Positions 50,749-59,375 of a stretch of 64,000 nt of DNA are shown here, piece by piece (positions within the stretch are counted from its first letter, which is position 1; every line of letters starts with the position of its first letter). The stretch is from Caldilineaceae bacterium (GTDB lineage Bacteria > Chloroflexota > Anaerolineae > Caldilineales > Caldilineaceae). The stretch spans positions 1-64,000 of the forward strand of contig JAJDTL010000019.1 of the NCBI GenBank assembly GCA_022827195.1. Direction: 5' to 3'. The notes under the pieces were generated by a model. That model was not told where the DNA came from. It saw only the letters and a list, made by a program, of their open reading frames with translations, and did no database searches. A program made the position numbers and the translations under genes.

Positions 50749-53522
50749 CGCGACGGCACCGTCGCAAGACCTCCGTCCGACGGCGGCACAGAACTGTAGG
50801 TTCCTTCCACCCGCGGATTGATGTCCACCTCCGCCACCTTGCGACCCGCGCTGTTCGTCCCGCACCAGGCCGATATGAGACTGTCTCCGTTCAATGAGGC
50901 AAAGCGCAGATTCCTCGAATTCAAACTCGTGGCCGTCGCTGCCGCTTCCAACGAGAGATACGCGCCTGAATCGACGCCGGGCCGGTGATAAAGCCTGTAC
51001 AGCTGCGTGCAGGCCCCGCTGTCAATCCAGCTGACCTCGAGGTTCACCCCGCCGGCCAGCGGCAGCGACAACGCAACCGTGATTGAGCCAGCCGGCTGCC
51101 CCGCGGTATCAACCGCCGGACGGCCCGCGCTATCTTCCGGCGCCTCCCCAGACGCAATCTGGATCCGCCCCGGCAGCGAGCCGCCGGCCATCTTCGTCAG
51201 CGAACGGTAGATCCAGCCCGTCTGGTCCAGCCCGTCCACCTTGACCCGGTACCACTCGTTCAACGCGTCCACACCGGTGATCTGCGTCCACGTCCCCTGC
51301 GGCAGCGTCGTCAGTATGTTGTAGGTCAGGCCCGGCCCCGAACGCACGTTCAGCAGGTACGGCTGCGTGATCGCCGCCGGCAGCAGCGCAATCTCCGTCT
51401 CCGTGACCCGTTTGACCCCGATAAGCGAACCGATCACCGTCGTCAGGTCCTGGTAGACCCAGGCCAGCGTATCCAGGTCGTCCAGCTCGATCTGGAACCA
51501 GCTGTCGCTCGGGTCGATGCCCAAAATGTACCCCCGCGTCCCCGCCGGCACCGTCCGCACCACGTCGTAGTCCAGCCCCGGACCGGTGCGCACGTTCATA
51601 ATGAACGGCACCGTGACCGCCAGCGGCCGCGCGTCTCTGCTGCCGCCGCCGGGCAGCAGCGCCACCTCGGCCAGCGTCCAGCGCCGCACTCCCACCAGCG
51701 TGCCTTCAAGCGTGGTCAGGTCCTGGTAGATCCAGACCTGTCCGCCTACGCCGGCGATCTCTACAAGGTACCAGTCGTCGCCAGGGTCGAGACCGATAAT
51801 CCTGGCGCGCGTGCCCCGCGGCACTTGCGTAACGATGCCGTAGTCCAGTCCCGGTCCGGAACGTACGTTCATAACCAGCGGCTGCGTGACGGCCACCGGC
51901 CCGGTCTGCTGCTGCTGCGGAATCAACGGCGGCTGGTAGATCGTATACGTGACCGGCGGGCCGCCCCCTGGCGTACCGCCGCCTTTCGGTGTACTGCTGC
52001 CGCCACCGCCGCCACCACCACCACCGCCGCCACCACCACCACCACCGCTACCATCACTACGACCGCTGTTACCACCACCGCCACCGCCCAACGATGGCCT
52101 CGGTGTGGACGTGGGTGTAGATGTGGGTGTGGACGTGTGTGTGGGCGTCGGCGTCGGCGTCGGATCCGCTGGTGTGCCACCACCTCCACCGCCACCGCCG
52201 GACGATGGCCTCGGTGTGGACGTAGGTGTGGACGTTGTTGTAGATGTGGGTGTAGACGTAGGTGTAGACGTAGATGTAGACGTCGGTGTAAACGTAGGCG
52301 TCGGATCCGCTGGTGTGCCGCCACCTCCGCCCGACGTACCACCACTGCTACTACTGCTACTGCCTCCATTGTTGGAACCGCTTGACGACGAATAGGGAAT
52401 ATTGAAATCCTTGCTGCCGGAGGTCAGTACATTGTTGGAAGCGCCGGTGACGGTGGCCGTCAGCCTGTACTGCCCGTTGGGACAGGCTGACGGGATTTTG
52501 CCGTTAATGACGTAGGGATTTCTAGTCGCGCTGGTTTGGATCGTGTGACCGAGCGAGGTCCCCTCACAGCTGTCCGCGTCCGCGCCGCCGCTGCGCTGCG
52601 TCACGCTGGTGCTGTAGGTGATCGAGGTGTTCCCTTGCAAGTCCAAAAAGCTGATGGTGACGTCGATCGCTGTATCGGCGTCGTCGCTGTTGGCCGCAAA
52701 CGCAATCTGCGTGCTCGGCGTCGCGCTGGGATCGGTGACGACTGAAAAGTCGGCGGTTGCGGAGCCCACCCTGTTATTGGTGCTGTCATACAGATCCAGA
52801 TACAGGGTGTAGTCGCCGATCGGACATGTGCCGCTGGTCTGGCCGCTGCGCGTTTCGATGAATTCGTCCACAGTCCCGAGCGCAAAAGTGTCGTTTATGC
52901 CGCCGAGCCCGGAACCGGCGCAACTGTCCGCGTAATTGCGGGGGCTGCGTTGCATCACGTAGGCGCGGTAGCTGTAGGTCTGGCCTCTCGACGCGCCATA
53001 AAACTTCATCGTCACGCCGCCGGAAGTCCCCCGGAAAAGAGATGTGGAGCCCAACCCGACCTCCACGTACGGGGGGTCGAAGACGGTAAACCCCTTTGTG
53101 CCCGAAGCCAACTCCGCCAAGGTGTCCCTGTCCTTTAAGGTCACCGTCGCCCTGTAGGAGCCTGTCTGGCAACTTGAATTGATCGAAAAGGAGTCAAACG
53201 TGACTACCTTGGAACTTTGCCTTTCCGGGTAGAGATAGTTGTTCGGACCCGCGTAGAATGAACATGAGTTGGCATTGCGCCACGTTCCGCTATCGTTTCG
53301 CTCCAAGTTGATCTGGTACCTGAAATCAAGGGCGTCCGGCAGATCATTGAAGGAAATAGTCAGCCGTGTGTTTAAGCCCCGGCCCACCAAATCATGCGTA
53401 AAGGAGATGGATACGGAAGGGCTCTGGGCGTAGGCTGTCTGGGCGCGGAAAACGGGGATGACCGCCAGTGCGGCCAGCAGCAGTGTGAAGACCCTGACCG
53501 GCAGTCCGGTTGGCATTCGCAT
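50745..53522 (-). CDS. Large secreted protein with three SH3b domains and Gly/Thr-Pro-rich stretches
   Basis: A 925-residue exported protein. The signal peptide is VFTLLLAALAVIPVFRAQTAYAQ (residues 10-33). Three beta domains of about 110 residues fill 34-375, each with a cysteine pair in a pattern such as SCEGTSLG and SACPNGQYRLTATV. A Ser/Gly/Thr-Pro low-complexity region (375-540) contains long Gly runs. Three SH3b domains follow (about 544-610, 634-700, 717-780), marked by MNVRSGPGLDYGIVTQVP, MNVRTGPGLDYDVVRTVP and LNVRSGPGLTYNILTTLP. The C-terminal ~130 residues have no known family. SH3b domains often bind cell-wall peptides, so a wall or surface attachment role is likely. A minus-strand promoter lies about 250 bases upstream. 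Confidence 0.85.
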   Translation of the reverse strand: MRMPTGLPVRVFTLLLAALAVIPVFRAQTAYAQSPSVSISFTHDLVGRGLNTRLTISFNDLPDALDFRYQINLERNDSGTWRNANSCSFYAGPNNYLYPERQSSKVVTFDSFSINSSCQTGSYRATVTLKDRDTLAELASGTKGFTVFDPPYVEVGLGSTSLFRGTSGGVTMKFYGASRGQTYSYRAYVMQRSPRNYADSCAGSGLGGINDTFALGTVDEFIETRSGQTSGTCPIGDYTLYLDLYDSTNNRVGSATADFSVVTDPSATPSTQIAFAANSDDADTAIDVTISFLDLQGNTSITYSTSVTQRSGGADADSCEGTSLGHTIQTSATRNPYVINGKIPSACPNGQYRLTATVTGASNNVLTSGSKDFNIPYSSSSGSNNGGSSSSSSGGTSGGGGGTPADPTPTFTPTSTSTSTPTSTPTSTTTSTPTSTPRPSSGGGGGGGGTPADPTPTPTPTHTSTPTSTPTSTPRPSLGGGGGGNSGRSDGSGGGGGGGGGGGGGGGGSSTPKGGGTPGGGPPVTYTIYQPPLIPQQQQTGPVAVTQPLVMNVRSGPGLDYGIVTQVPRGTRARIIGLDPGDDWYLVEIAGVGGQVWIYQDLTTLEGTLVGVRRWTLAEVALLPGGGSRDARPLAVTVPFIMNVRTGPGLDYDVVRTVPAGTRGYILGIDPSDSWFQIELDDLDTLAWVYQDLTTVIGSLIGVKRVTETEIALLPAAITQPYLLNVRSGPGLTYNILTTLPQGTWTQITGVDALNEWYRVKVDGLDQTGWIYRSLTKMAGGSLPGRIQIASGEAPEDSAGRPAVDTAGQPAGSITVALSLPLAGGVNLEVSWIDSGACTQLYRLYHRPGVDSGAYLSLEAAATATSLNSRNLRFASLNGDSLISAWCGTNSAGRKVAEVDINPRVEGTYSSVPPSDGGLATVPSR

Positions 53523-53775
53523 CGTCTCTTCCTCTCAAGTCGGCGAGCTTTCCTGTCAACTCGTAAAAAAATGAACGATTCCTTCCGGTCCTGCCGAGGA
53601 GACGTTCGCCGACGGTCTGTCCGCTGCGAGATCAAGCGATGCTGTGTCTGCGGATTTTCTGTTGTCTGCGTTGCGTTTGCTGCTGGGCCGGCACGGTCTG
53701 CCGGTCCCCGGTGGCGGGGAAAAACCGCTTTGCCGGGGGGATAAAAAGATAGTCCCTCAGAATAAAGGAATAAAT

Positions 53776-53805
53776 ATTGTAAGACGGGCCTTTTGGCGGG
53801 GTCAA
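53776..53805 (-). promoter_or_regulatory. Sigma-70-type promoter of the SH3b gene
   Basis: On the minus strand TTGACC (53805-53800), an 18-base spacer and TACAAT (53781-53776) form a good promoter. It implies a leader of nearly 250 bases, within which CGGCAAAGCGG and a CCCCGCCACCGGGG hairpin fold strongly (about 53695-53745). Confidence 0.65.
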
Positions 53806-54255
53806 GCCGCGGCTGCATGCGGCGAAGAGGGGAGCGGACCGCCTGTTACGGGGCGCTGGCGCCCGGCAGTGCGGCCCCATTCGGCCGGCTACCAGTGTAC
53901 GCAGGCTGGTTCGCGGGCTGCGCCGGGCCGGGATTGCGTAGCCTTGTCGGCGGCTGTGCGTATACGCAGAGGATAGAGCCCGTCAGAATCGTAGATCTGT
54001 CGTGGGCGGATCGTAGATCTGTCGTAGATCATGCAGGCAGGGCCGGGGCTCCGCACGCGGGCGGAGGATGCGCGGGGCTGAGTGGTGCGCTGGTCAAATA
54101 CAGTTGAGGCGGGCAAGTGGACGGAGGCTGCGTTCGCCGCTGGCGGCCTGGCCGGCCCAGATCCGGTCCAGGCTTGGGGCCGGCACCGACTGTTCCAGGA
54201 CCAACGCGCCGAACGTCCGAACCTGAAGTTGCCGGGCCCCCGGTTGTGAGGGGAA
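53806..54255. other. Spacer between the SH3b gene and the ABC permease
   Basis: No gene is supported. Two direct copies of CGTAGATCTGTCGT lie at about 53991 and 54013, followed by a third partial copy. The sequence after the permease stop (54256) shows no clear terminator. Confidence 0.5.
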
Positions 54256-55143
54256 TCAGCCCTTGATGGCTCCCGCCATCAGGCCCTGCACAATCCACTT
54301 CTGCGCCGCAAAGAAGAATATTACCGGAGGAATCGCGGAAATGACCGAGGTAGCCATCAGCAGGCTGGGGTCTACTGCAAAGGGTGAAATCAAGGCGTAA
54401 ACGGCCACCGTGATGGGCTGGAGCGATTGCGTTGTGATAAAGGTTACGGCGAACAGGTACTCCCCCCATCCAAGCATGAAGCAAAAGACCGCTGTTGCCA
54501 CCACGCCCGGCCCTGAAACGGGCAACAGGACCCGGTGCAGCACGCTGAGAGGCGTGCAACCATCGATGAGAGCGGCATCGTCAAGGTCGCGCGGCACCGT
54601 GTCGAAGAACGCTTTGAGCATCCAGATCGAAAACGGCAGCGCGAAAGTTGTATCGGTGACGATGAGTGAAAAGAGACTGTCCCTTACTCTGACAGCCGTC
54701 ATCATCAGATAGAGTGGAATGATGAGCAGCATCGGTGGAAACATGTAGATCAACAGGACGGTGCGGGCGAAAAAGCTGCGGCCTCTGAACTTGAAACGGG
54801 AGAGGGCGTAGGCTGCCGGGCTGCCTACGAGCAGTCCAAGCAAGGTTGTGGCCCCAGCAACAATAACCGTGTTTCCCATATAGCGGTACAGTTTCAACGG
54901 GCCCAAAGCCTGTGCATACTTCTCCATCGTGGGACTGGTCGTCAGAACACTGGTCGGGAACTTTCGCAGCTGGTTGGCCGGCTTGATCGAAGTGTCCACA
55001 CCGACCCAAATCGGAAAGATAAAAACGACGATGACCGCGGCGATCAGCAGATGAAGGAGGCCTTTCCGCATGGCCCTCTGCACACGCCAGCCGAAACCTC
55101 GCGCCCCGTATGGCGGTCCCGAAAGCGCTCGGTTCGCATCCAT
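54256..55143 (-). CDS. Carbohydrate ABC transporter permease, MalG type
   Basis: An inner-membrane subunit of a CUT1 sugar importer with six predicted helices: the first at about 33-53 (LLIAAVIVVFIFPIWVGVD) and the last near the C-terminus (VIFFFAAQKWIVQGL). The coupling loop that docks on the ATPase is DAALIDGCTPLSVLHRVLLPVSGPGVV. The ending QGLMAGAIKG is usual for MalG-type subunits. The ATG shares a base with the stop of the partner permease (TGATG). No ATPase gene lies in the cluster, so a shared one is needed. Confidence 0.93.
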   Translation of the reverse strand: MDANRALSGPPYGARGFGWRVQRAMRKGLLHLLIAAVIVVFIFPIWVGVDTSIKPANQLRKFPTSVLTTSPTMEKYAQALGPLKLYRYMGNTVIVAGATTLLGLLVGSPAAYALSRFKFRGRSFFARTVLLIYMFPPMLLIIPLYLMMTAVRVRDSLFSLIVTDTTFALPFSIWMLKAFFDTVPRDLDDAALIDGCTPLSVLHRVLLPVSGPGVVATAVFCFMLGWGEYLFAVTFITTQSLQPITVAVYALISPFAVDPSLLMATSVISAIPPVIFFFAAQKWIVQGLMAGAIKG

Positions 55144-56012
55144 CACAGCTCAATCTCCATTCGGTCCTGCAGATACAGGTAGACCAGTGACGAAAAGAAG
55201 AGGATCACAAGCATGACAACACCGATCGCCGATGCATATGCATACTTGAAGGTCTTGAATCCTTGATAGTAGGCATAGGTGGCGAAGTTGTGGGTGGCGT
55301 CCGCGGGCCCTCCGCCGGTCATGATCCAAATAATGTCAAAATGATTGAAAAGCCAGATGAACTCGAGGACGGTGACCAGCCCCAGGATTCCGCGCACCAT
55401 CGGCAGCGTGATGTGCCAGAACCTTTGCAACATATTGGCCCCGTCGACCGCGGCCGCCGCGTACAGCTCCTGATCGATTGCCTGCAGCCCCGCCAACAAC
55501 ATGAGCATTACAAACGGATAAAAGCGCCAGGTGACTGGCAGCGCCATCCAGAACTGCGCCATGCCCACGTCCGACATGAATGGCAGACGGCTCCCGCCGA
55601 CCAGCAGTACAATCTGGTTGAAGATCCCAACCAGGGGATCGTAAAGCCAGACCCAGACAAAGGCCACGGCAACGGTCGGCACTGTCCAGGGAACCAGTAG
55701 AATGCCGCGCGCAAATCGCCGCCCCAGAAAACTCTGGTTGAGAATGAGAGCCAGCAAAAACCCCGATAACACCGAGCCGATTACCGTATAGATCGGCCAC
55801 AGGACGCTGTTGCCGGCCACGGTCAGAAAACGATCATCCTGGAGTAACTTGCGGAAATTCTCCAGACCGATGAAATCCGCCTCGAACGAGTGAAGCGTAC
55901 GGTCCGTAAGAGAAAGGGATATCCCATACACCATCGGATACCCCACAACCGCAACAATGAGGACCGCAGCCGGCAGCAGCAACAGATAAGGAAGAATCTT
56001 CGACTGATGCAA
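55143..56012 (-). CDS. Carbohydrate ABC transporter permease, UgpA/MalF type
   Basis: A 289-residue membrane subunit with six helices. The first is ILPYLLLLPAAVLIVAVVGYP, and the EAA coupling loop is ELYAAAAVDGANMLQRFWHITLP. GGPADATHNFATYAYYQ in the second half is typical of CUT1 permeases. The start codon is TTG at 56012 with GGGAGG nine bases upstream. It forms a heterodimer with the MalG-type subunit. Two hairpins in the 130-base gap separate it from the binding-protein gene. Confidence 0.93.
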   Translation of the reverse strand: MHQSKILPYLLLLPAAVLIVAVVGYPMVYGISLSLTDRTLHSFEADFIGLENFRKLLQDDRFLTVAGNSVLWPIYTVIGSVLSGFLLALILNQSFLGRRFARGILLVPWTVPTVAVAFVWVWLYDPLVGIFNQIVLLVGGSRLPFMSDVGMAQFWMALPVTWRFYPFVMLMLLAGLQAIDQELYAAAAVDGANMLQRFWHITLPMVRGILGLVTVLEFIWLFNHFDIIWIMTGGGPADATHNFATYAYYQGFKTFKYAYASAIGVVMLVILFFSSLVYLYLQDRMEIEL

Positions 56013-56060
56013 CTGTTCAAACCTCCCACTTTGCCGGGACCATACCAGAATCTGAATCGG

Positions 56061-56130
56061 CGGTCAGGCCAAGCTCACGGCAGCTTGACCTGACCGGATG
56101 ACCCACTGACCCGGCTGCTGAGACAGCCGG
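56061..56130 (-). promoter_or_regulatory. Intercistronic stem-loops between binding protein and permease genes
   Basis: A 15-bp stem (56061-56075 with 56082-56096; one pair is G-U on the minus strand) closes a six-base loop. A second stem, CCGGCTG/CAGCCGG, lies at 56111-56130. Neither is followed by a T run on the minus strand. Such structures between a binding protein and its permease commonly protect the upstream mRNA and keep binding protein in excess. Confidence 0.7.
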
Positions 56131-56142
56131 TCCCTTCCGGGC

Positions 56143-57525
56143 CTACTCGCAGCCCTCCACCAGCGGCGAGCACGGCTCACCATAGAGCTCTTCCACCACC
56201 CCCTGGTACTTGGCCAGCGCATCCTCTACGCTCATCCCTTTCAGAACGACGTCCTGGACCATCAGCGCCGGCCAGAAGGCCTCATGCGCCACCAGATTCT
56301 TGGGATGTGACTCCCAGAAACCGGGACGCGCGCCCCAACTCTGCTCTTCCAGAATGAAAGGATACCAGTACCCGTCGGTAATACCCGGCACATCGAGCCC
56401 CTTCAACAAGGGGATGATGCCGTCCACCTGCGCCCAACGGATCTGCCACTCCTCCCGGTAGAAGAACCGAATATACTCCTTGGCCAATTCAGGGTTGTTG
56501 GCCTCCTTGAAAATATAGAGTGTGCCCGGCTGCGAGAATGTCCCGGTGTGGCCGGACGGTCCAGCCGGCATCATGCAGACCTGCGTTACCTCCCGGATGG
56601 GGTTCTGCGTGCGCTCCCAGACAATCGGAAGGTTCATATTGCGAACCGTCATCGCAATCTGACCGGCGTTGTACCAGTCGTCGATCGGTGTCGCGGTTGA
56701 GGTGCCATAGGTGGTCACCGTGGTTACGCCCGGAGGCAGAAGGTCATGCACCAGCCACAGATCAGCGTAAAACTGAAGTGTCTTGGCATTCTCCGGTGTG
56801 TTCACCGCCACCTTCTTGTCCTTGTCCAGCGTCTGTCCCCCGCCGGCCGCCCAGAAGGTCGTGTAGAGCTGCGTTGTGCCGTTGCCGACGCTGTAGTCCA
56901 GGCCGATGCCGTAGACCTCGTTCTCAGGATCGTGCATGGCAAGGGCCAGCTCCACGAGCGCATCCCAATCCGCCGGACACGGATCGCTGTAGCCGGCCTT
57001 CTCAGCCAGGTCCTTGCGCACGTAGAGCAGATAGCCGCCTTCCTGATAGGGGACGCCCCAATAGTGGCCCTCGTCCGACCATGACGGCTGGAACCAGTGA
57101 TACTTCAAACCCCCGCTGAATGCCTCAGGACCTCCCAACTCTTCAACCAGATCGTCAACCGGAATGACCGCATCCATCTCGGCGAACTCGACCTGCTGCT
57201 CCACACCCATGAAGCTCATGTCGGGCACTTCGCCGCTCTGGATCGCGTTGATCTTGCTGACGTACATCTGGTCCCAGGGGACCCACACAAGCTCGACCTC
57301 CACACCCTCATATTCAGCCTCAAATGCCGCGTTAAGGTCCTCCCAGAACTGCTGTTCCTCGGCAGCTTCCAGGGCGGTCGGATGGTTCCAGAAGACGAGC
57401 TTGCCGGTGGGCGCCCCATCGCCCTCCTCGGCCATCTCGGTTGCTGGAGGTGCCGCCGGGACAGCGCAGGCTGACAGCAGCATGGCCCCAAGGATCAGCA
57501 CGCTGAACAGAATCTTGCGTCTCAT
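56143..57525 (-). CDS. Carbohydrate ABC transporter substrate-binding lipoprotein
   Basis: A 460-residue extracellular solute-binding protein of family 1. The lipobox MLLSACAVP places the lipid anchor on Cys20. The mature sequence has KLVFWNHPTALEAAEEQQFW, QSGEVPDMSFMG, the hinge strand region GGYLLYVRKDLAEKAGYSDPCP, and Trp-rich segments (YHWFQPSW, YWYPFILEEQSWG) likely to stack on sugar rings. A consensus AAAGGAGG precedes the ATG, the best ribosome binding site in the window, in keeping with high expression. Substrate not determinable. Confidence 0.93.
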   Translation of the reverse strand: MRRKILFSVLILGAMLLSACAVPAAPPATEMAEEGDGAPTGKLVFWNHPTALEAAEEQQFWEDLNAAFEAEYEGVEVELVWVPWDQMYVSKINAIQSGEVPDMSFMGVEQQVEFAEMDAVIPVDDLVEELGGPEAFSGGLKYHWFQPSWSDEGHYWGVPYQEGGYLLYVRKDLAEKAGYSDPCPADWDALVELALAMHDPENEVYGIGLDYSVGNGTTQLYTTFWAAGGGQTLDKDKKVAVNTPENAKTLQFYADLWLVHDLLPPGVTTVTTYGTSTATPIDDWYNAGQIAMTVRNMNLPIVWERTQNPIREVTQVCMMPAGPSGHTGTFSQPGTLYIFKEANNPELAKEYIRFFYREEWQIRWAQVDGIIPLLKGLDVPGITDGYWYPFILEEQSWGARPGFWESHPKNLVAHEAFWPALMVQDVVLKGMSVEDALAKYQGVVEELYGEPCSPLVEGCE

Positions 57526-57649
57526 CTGATTGCCTCCTTTGGAAAAGCATTCAACCCTTTAACAACACAGCCAACTGCCACTATCCCATCCGGATTGACT
57601 CGATAGGCGCCTCCATGGCCGTTCCTCAACTCCCGGAACACCCGAAAAT

Positions 57650-57735
57650 CGGAACTCGCAACTCGAACACCAACTGCTACAACCCCGGACCTCCTTCTGG
57701 CACGAGCCGTGCGAGTTACGAGTTACGAGCCACGG
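57650..57735. repeat. Heptamer arrays upstream of the sugar binding protein
   Basis: GGAACTCGCAACTCG and CCAACTGC units lie at 57650-57690, and GCGAGTTACGAGTTACGAG units of opposite sense at 57708-57732: a compact two-arm element. The array lies beyond the 3' end of the broken rhaM. Confidence 0.65.
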
Positions 57736-57773
57736 TGGTTACGACGGCAGCCGGTTGTCAACGCCCTTCCAAT

Positions 57774-58097
57774 TCATTCGGTGTGGACGAGCTCCTCCAT
57801 GTCGGCCCACCATTCACCTTCAGCACAGCTCTCGAGCGGTTCCTGCATCGGCTGCATGAGCTCCCACCACGCCTGGTTCCTGGGGTGGGCGGCCGCCGCC
57901 GCCATGTCCGCCTCGTAGTCGTCGCCGGTGTACTCGAAATAGCGGAACAGAAGACCATCCCGGTGAAAGATAGTCTGGTTGCGAATGTTGCATCGGCGGC
58001 CCAGCTCGATGATTTCGGGCTACACGTTCCGGTGGTATTCCCTGTACGCCTCGTACCGTTCCGGCTTGACCCGGATGACCTGCCCGTAGCGTTTCAT
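57774..58097 (-). pseudogene. rhaM: L-rhamnose mutarotase with in-frame TAG at the conserved Trp
   Basis: Reading from ATG 58097 gives MKRYGQVIRVKPERYEAYRE, then YHRNV and TAG (58022-58020). The same frame then continues PEIIELGRRCNIRNQTIFH, FRYFEYTGDDYEADM and EGEWWADMEELVHTE to a normal TGA. Total length equals the intact rhaM at 22197-22520. In that copy the residue at the stop is Trp (NTWPGVL against NV-stop-PEII), so one base change, TGG to TAG, explains it. Everything else looks conserved, suggesting the mutation is recent or an assembly/strain variant. Confidence 0.85.
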
Positions 58098-58131
58098 GGC
58101 GACAGCTCCTTCAGGCTCTGAAATGGCAACA

Positions 58132-59211
58132 TCATCCGACCTCAGACGGTTGCACCGAGCGGTTCTCCGAAGCTGAAACGTAGGCCGCTTCGACAACGCC
58201 CAGCGTCTTGAGATGGTCGGCGCCATCGGTCTGCGGCAATCCATCCTCCTGGATCGCCTGCATCAGCGAGGCAACGGGCCCGATGAAGGCATCGGGAAAC
58301 CACGCCCCTTCCAGCTTCGCCTCAGAGTGGGCATCCGAGGGCAGTTTCGTGCTGCGCCAGGCGAGCGTGTCAGCCTCGCCCTGGGGATAGCTGAGCAGCC
58401 CGATATTGCCATAGGCCACGCCCTCCGTCCCGCTGAAATGAAAGGTGACGAATGGGTCGAAACCAGGGCCGGCCAGGTCGACAGCGCTCAACGCCTGCAA
58501 CCCCGACGCATAGTCCAGCACGGTGATCGTTTTGGTCTCGCCGCGAACATTTTTAAGCAGCGGGTGGCGCGAATGGCGGCTGGTGACCCACTCGGGCTCG
58601 CCGAACAGAAAGCGGAAGCTGTCCAGGTAGTGGATGCTGTGGAGCATCACCTCGAAGCGCGGGCTTGTCGCACCCCATGAGCCCTCCAGCTCGAAGCCGA
58701 GGCTGACCTGGATGCTGGCCTCCGTCGGTCGGCCGAGCCAGCCCCTGTCGAACAGGTCGTAGACGGCGCGGATGGCGGGGTCCCAGCGCATCTGCTGGTT
58801 CAACGCCAATTTAACCCCCGCCGCGCGCGCCAGACGCACGGTCTCGACCGCCTGCGCAAAGCAGTCGGAGAGCGGCTTTTGGCAGAGCAGATGCTTGCCG
58901 GCCGCGATCGCCTGGCGCGCGACTTCAAACTGCTGCCAGGGATGGACCGCAATCTCCACGATCTCCACGGCCGGGTCGGCCAGCAGGTCGTTCAGGGTGT
59001 CGTAGACTTTGGGGATGTTGAATTTGCGGGCGGTACTTTCGGCCTTCTCCCGGTGCAGGTCATAGCAGCCGGCAACGTTCAGCCTGTGCTTCCCGTATGC
59101 GGGCAGGCTGGCGTCGTTGACGATGCCGCCGCAGCCAACGATACCGATACCGTAGTCGGTCTTGGGCGGCAGGTGCGGCCTGTAGTCGAGTTCCGGACCT
59201 CGATTACCCAT
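58132..59211 (-). CDS. Gfo/Idh/MocA family oxidoreductase
   Basis: A 359-residue NAD(P)-dependent dehydrogenase. The nucleotide motif GIGIVGCGGIVNDASLPAY is at about 21-39. CQKPLS at about 109-114 replaces the usual EKP with QKP and keeps the Lys. The substrate domain contains MLHSIHYLDSFRFLFGEP, with a possible catalytic His. GGAGG lies about nine bases before the ATG. It lies between a PhyH dioxygenase and the broken rhaM in a run of genes on one strand, suggesting a sugar or glycoside catabolic cluster. Confidence 0.9.
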   Translation of the reverse strand: MGNRGPELDYRPHLPPKTDYGIGIVGCGGIVNDASLPAYGKHRLNVAGCYDLHREKAESTARKFNIPKVYDTLNDLLADPAVEIVEIAVHPWQQFEVARQAIAAGKHLLCQKPLSDCFAQAVETVRLARAAGVKLALNQQMRWDPAIRAVYDLFDRGWLGRPTEASIQVSLGFELEGSWGATSPRFEVMLHSIHYLDSFRFLFGEPEWVTSRHSRHPLLKNVRGETKTITVLDYASGLQALSAVDLAGPGFDPFVTFHFSGTEGVAYGNIGLLSYPQGEADTLAWRSTKLPSDAHSEAKLEGAWFPDAFIGPVASLMQAIQEDGLPQTDGADHLKTLGVVEAAYVSASENRSVQPSEVG

Positions 59212-59254
59212 CGCGCCATCCTCCGGAATGGAGCGGGCCGGTCAACTTGATAGG

Positions 59255-59375
59255 GCTGGTCTTCAGTTACTGGTTTTTGGTTCCTAGTGAAAACCCGTCG
59301 CGTACACGGCAGCTGCAGTTGACGTCTCCAAAAACCAAAAACTGACTACCAAAAACTGAAGTTTCAGGCGCAGCG
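59255..59375. repeat. Two-arm heptamer element at the end of the PhyH gene
   Basis: The left arm has CTTCAGTTACTGGTTTTTGG and TTCCTAGTG. The centre includes GCAGCTGCAGTTGACG. The right arm has CCAAAAACCAAAAACTGAC and AAAAACTGAAGTTTCAG. The right end overlaps the TGA stop codon of the gene at 59364. Confidence 0.85.

Noticed and set aside
53695..53745. Cyclic di-GMP class I riboswitch
   Set aside because: GGCAAA is present but the second conserved element GACGCAAA is not, so I report only a structured leader.
16361..58022. Recoding of TAG as an amino acid, given three in-frame TAG codons in otherwise conserved frames
   Set aside because: TAG is used as an ordinary terminator by many intact genes here (for example the uracil-DNA glycosylase ending at 14020 and the molybdopterin gene ending at 43217). 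The DUF418 remnant also carries TGA, so decay explains the cases better.
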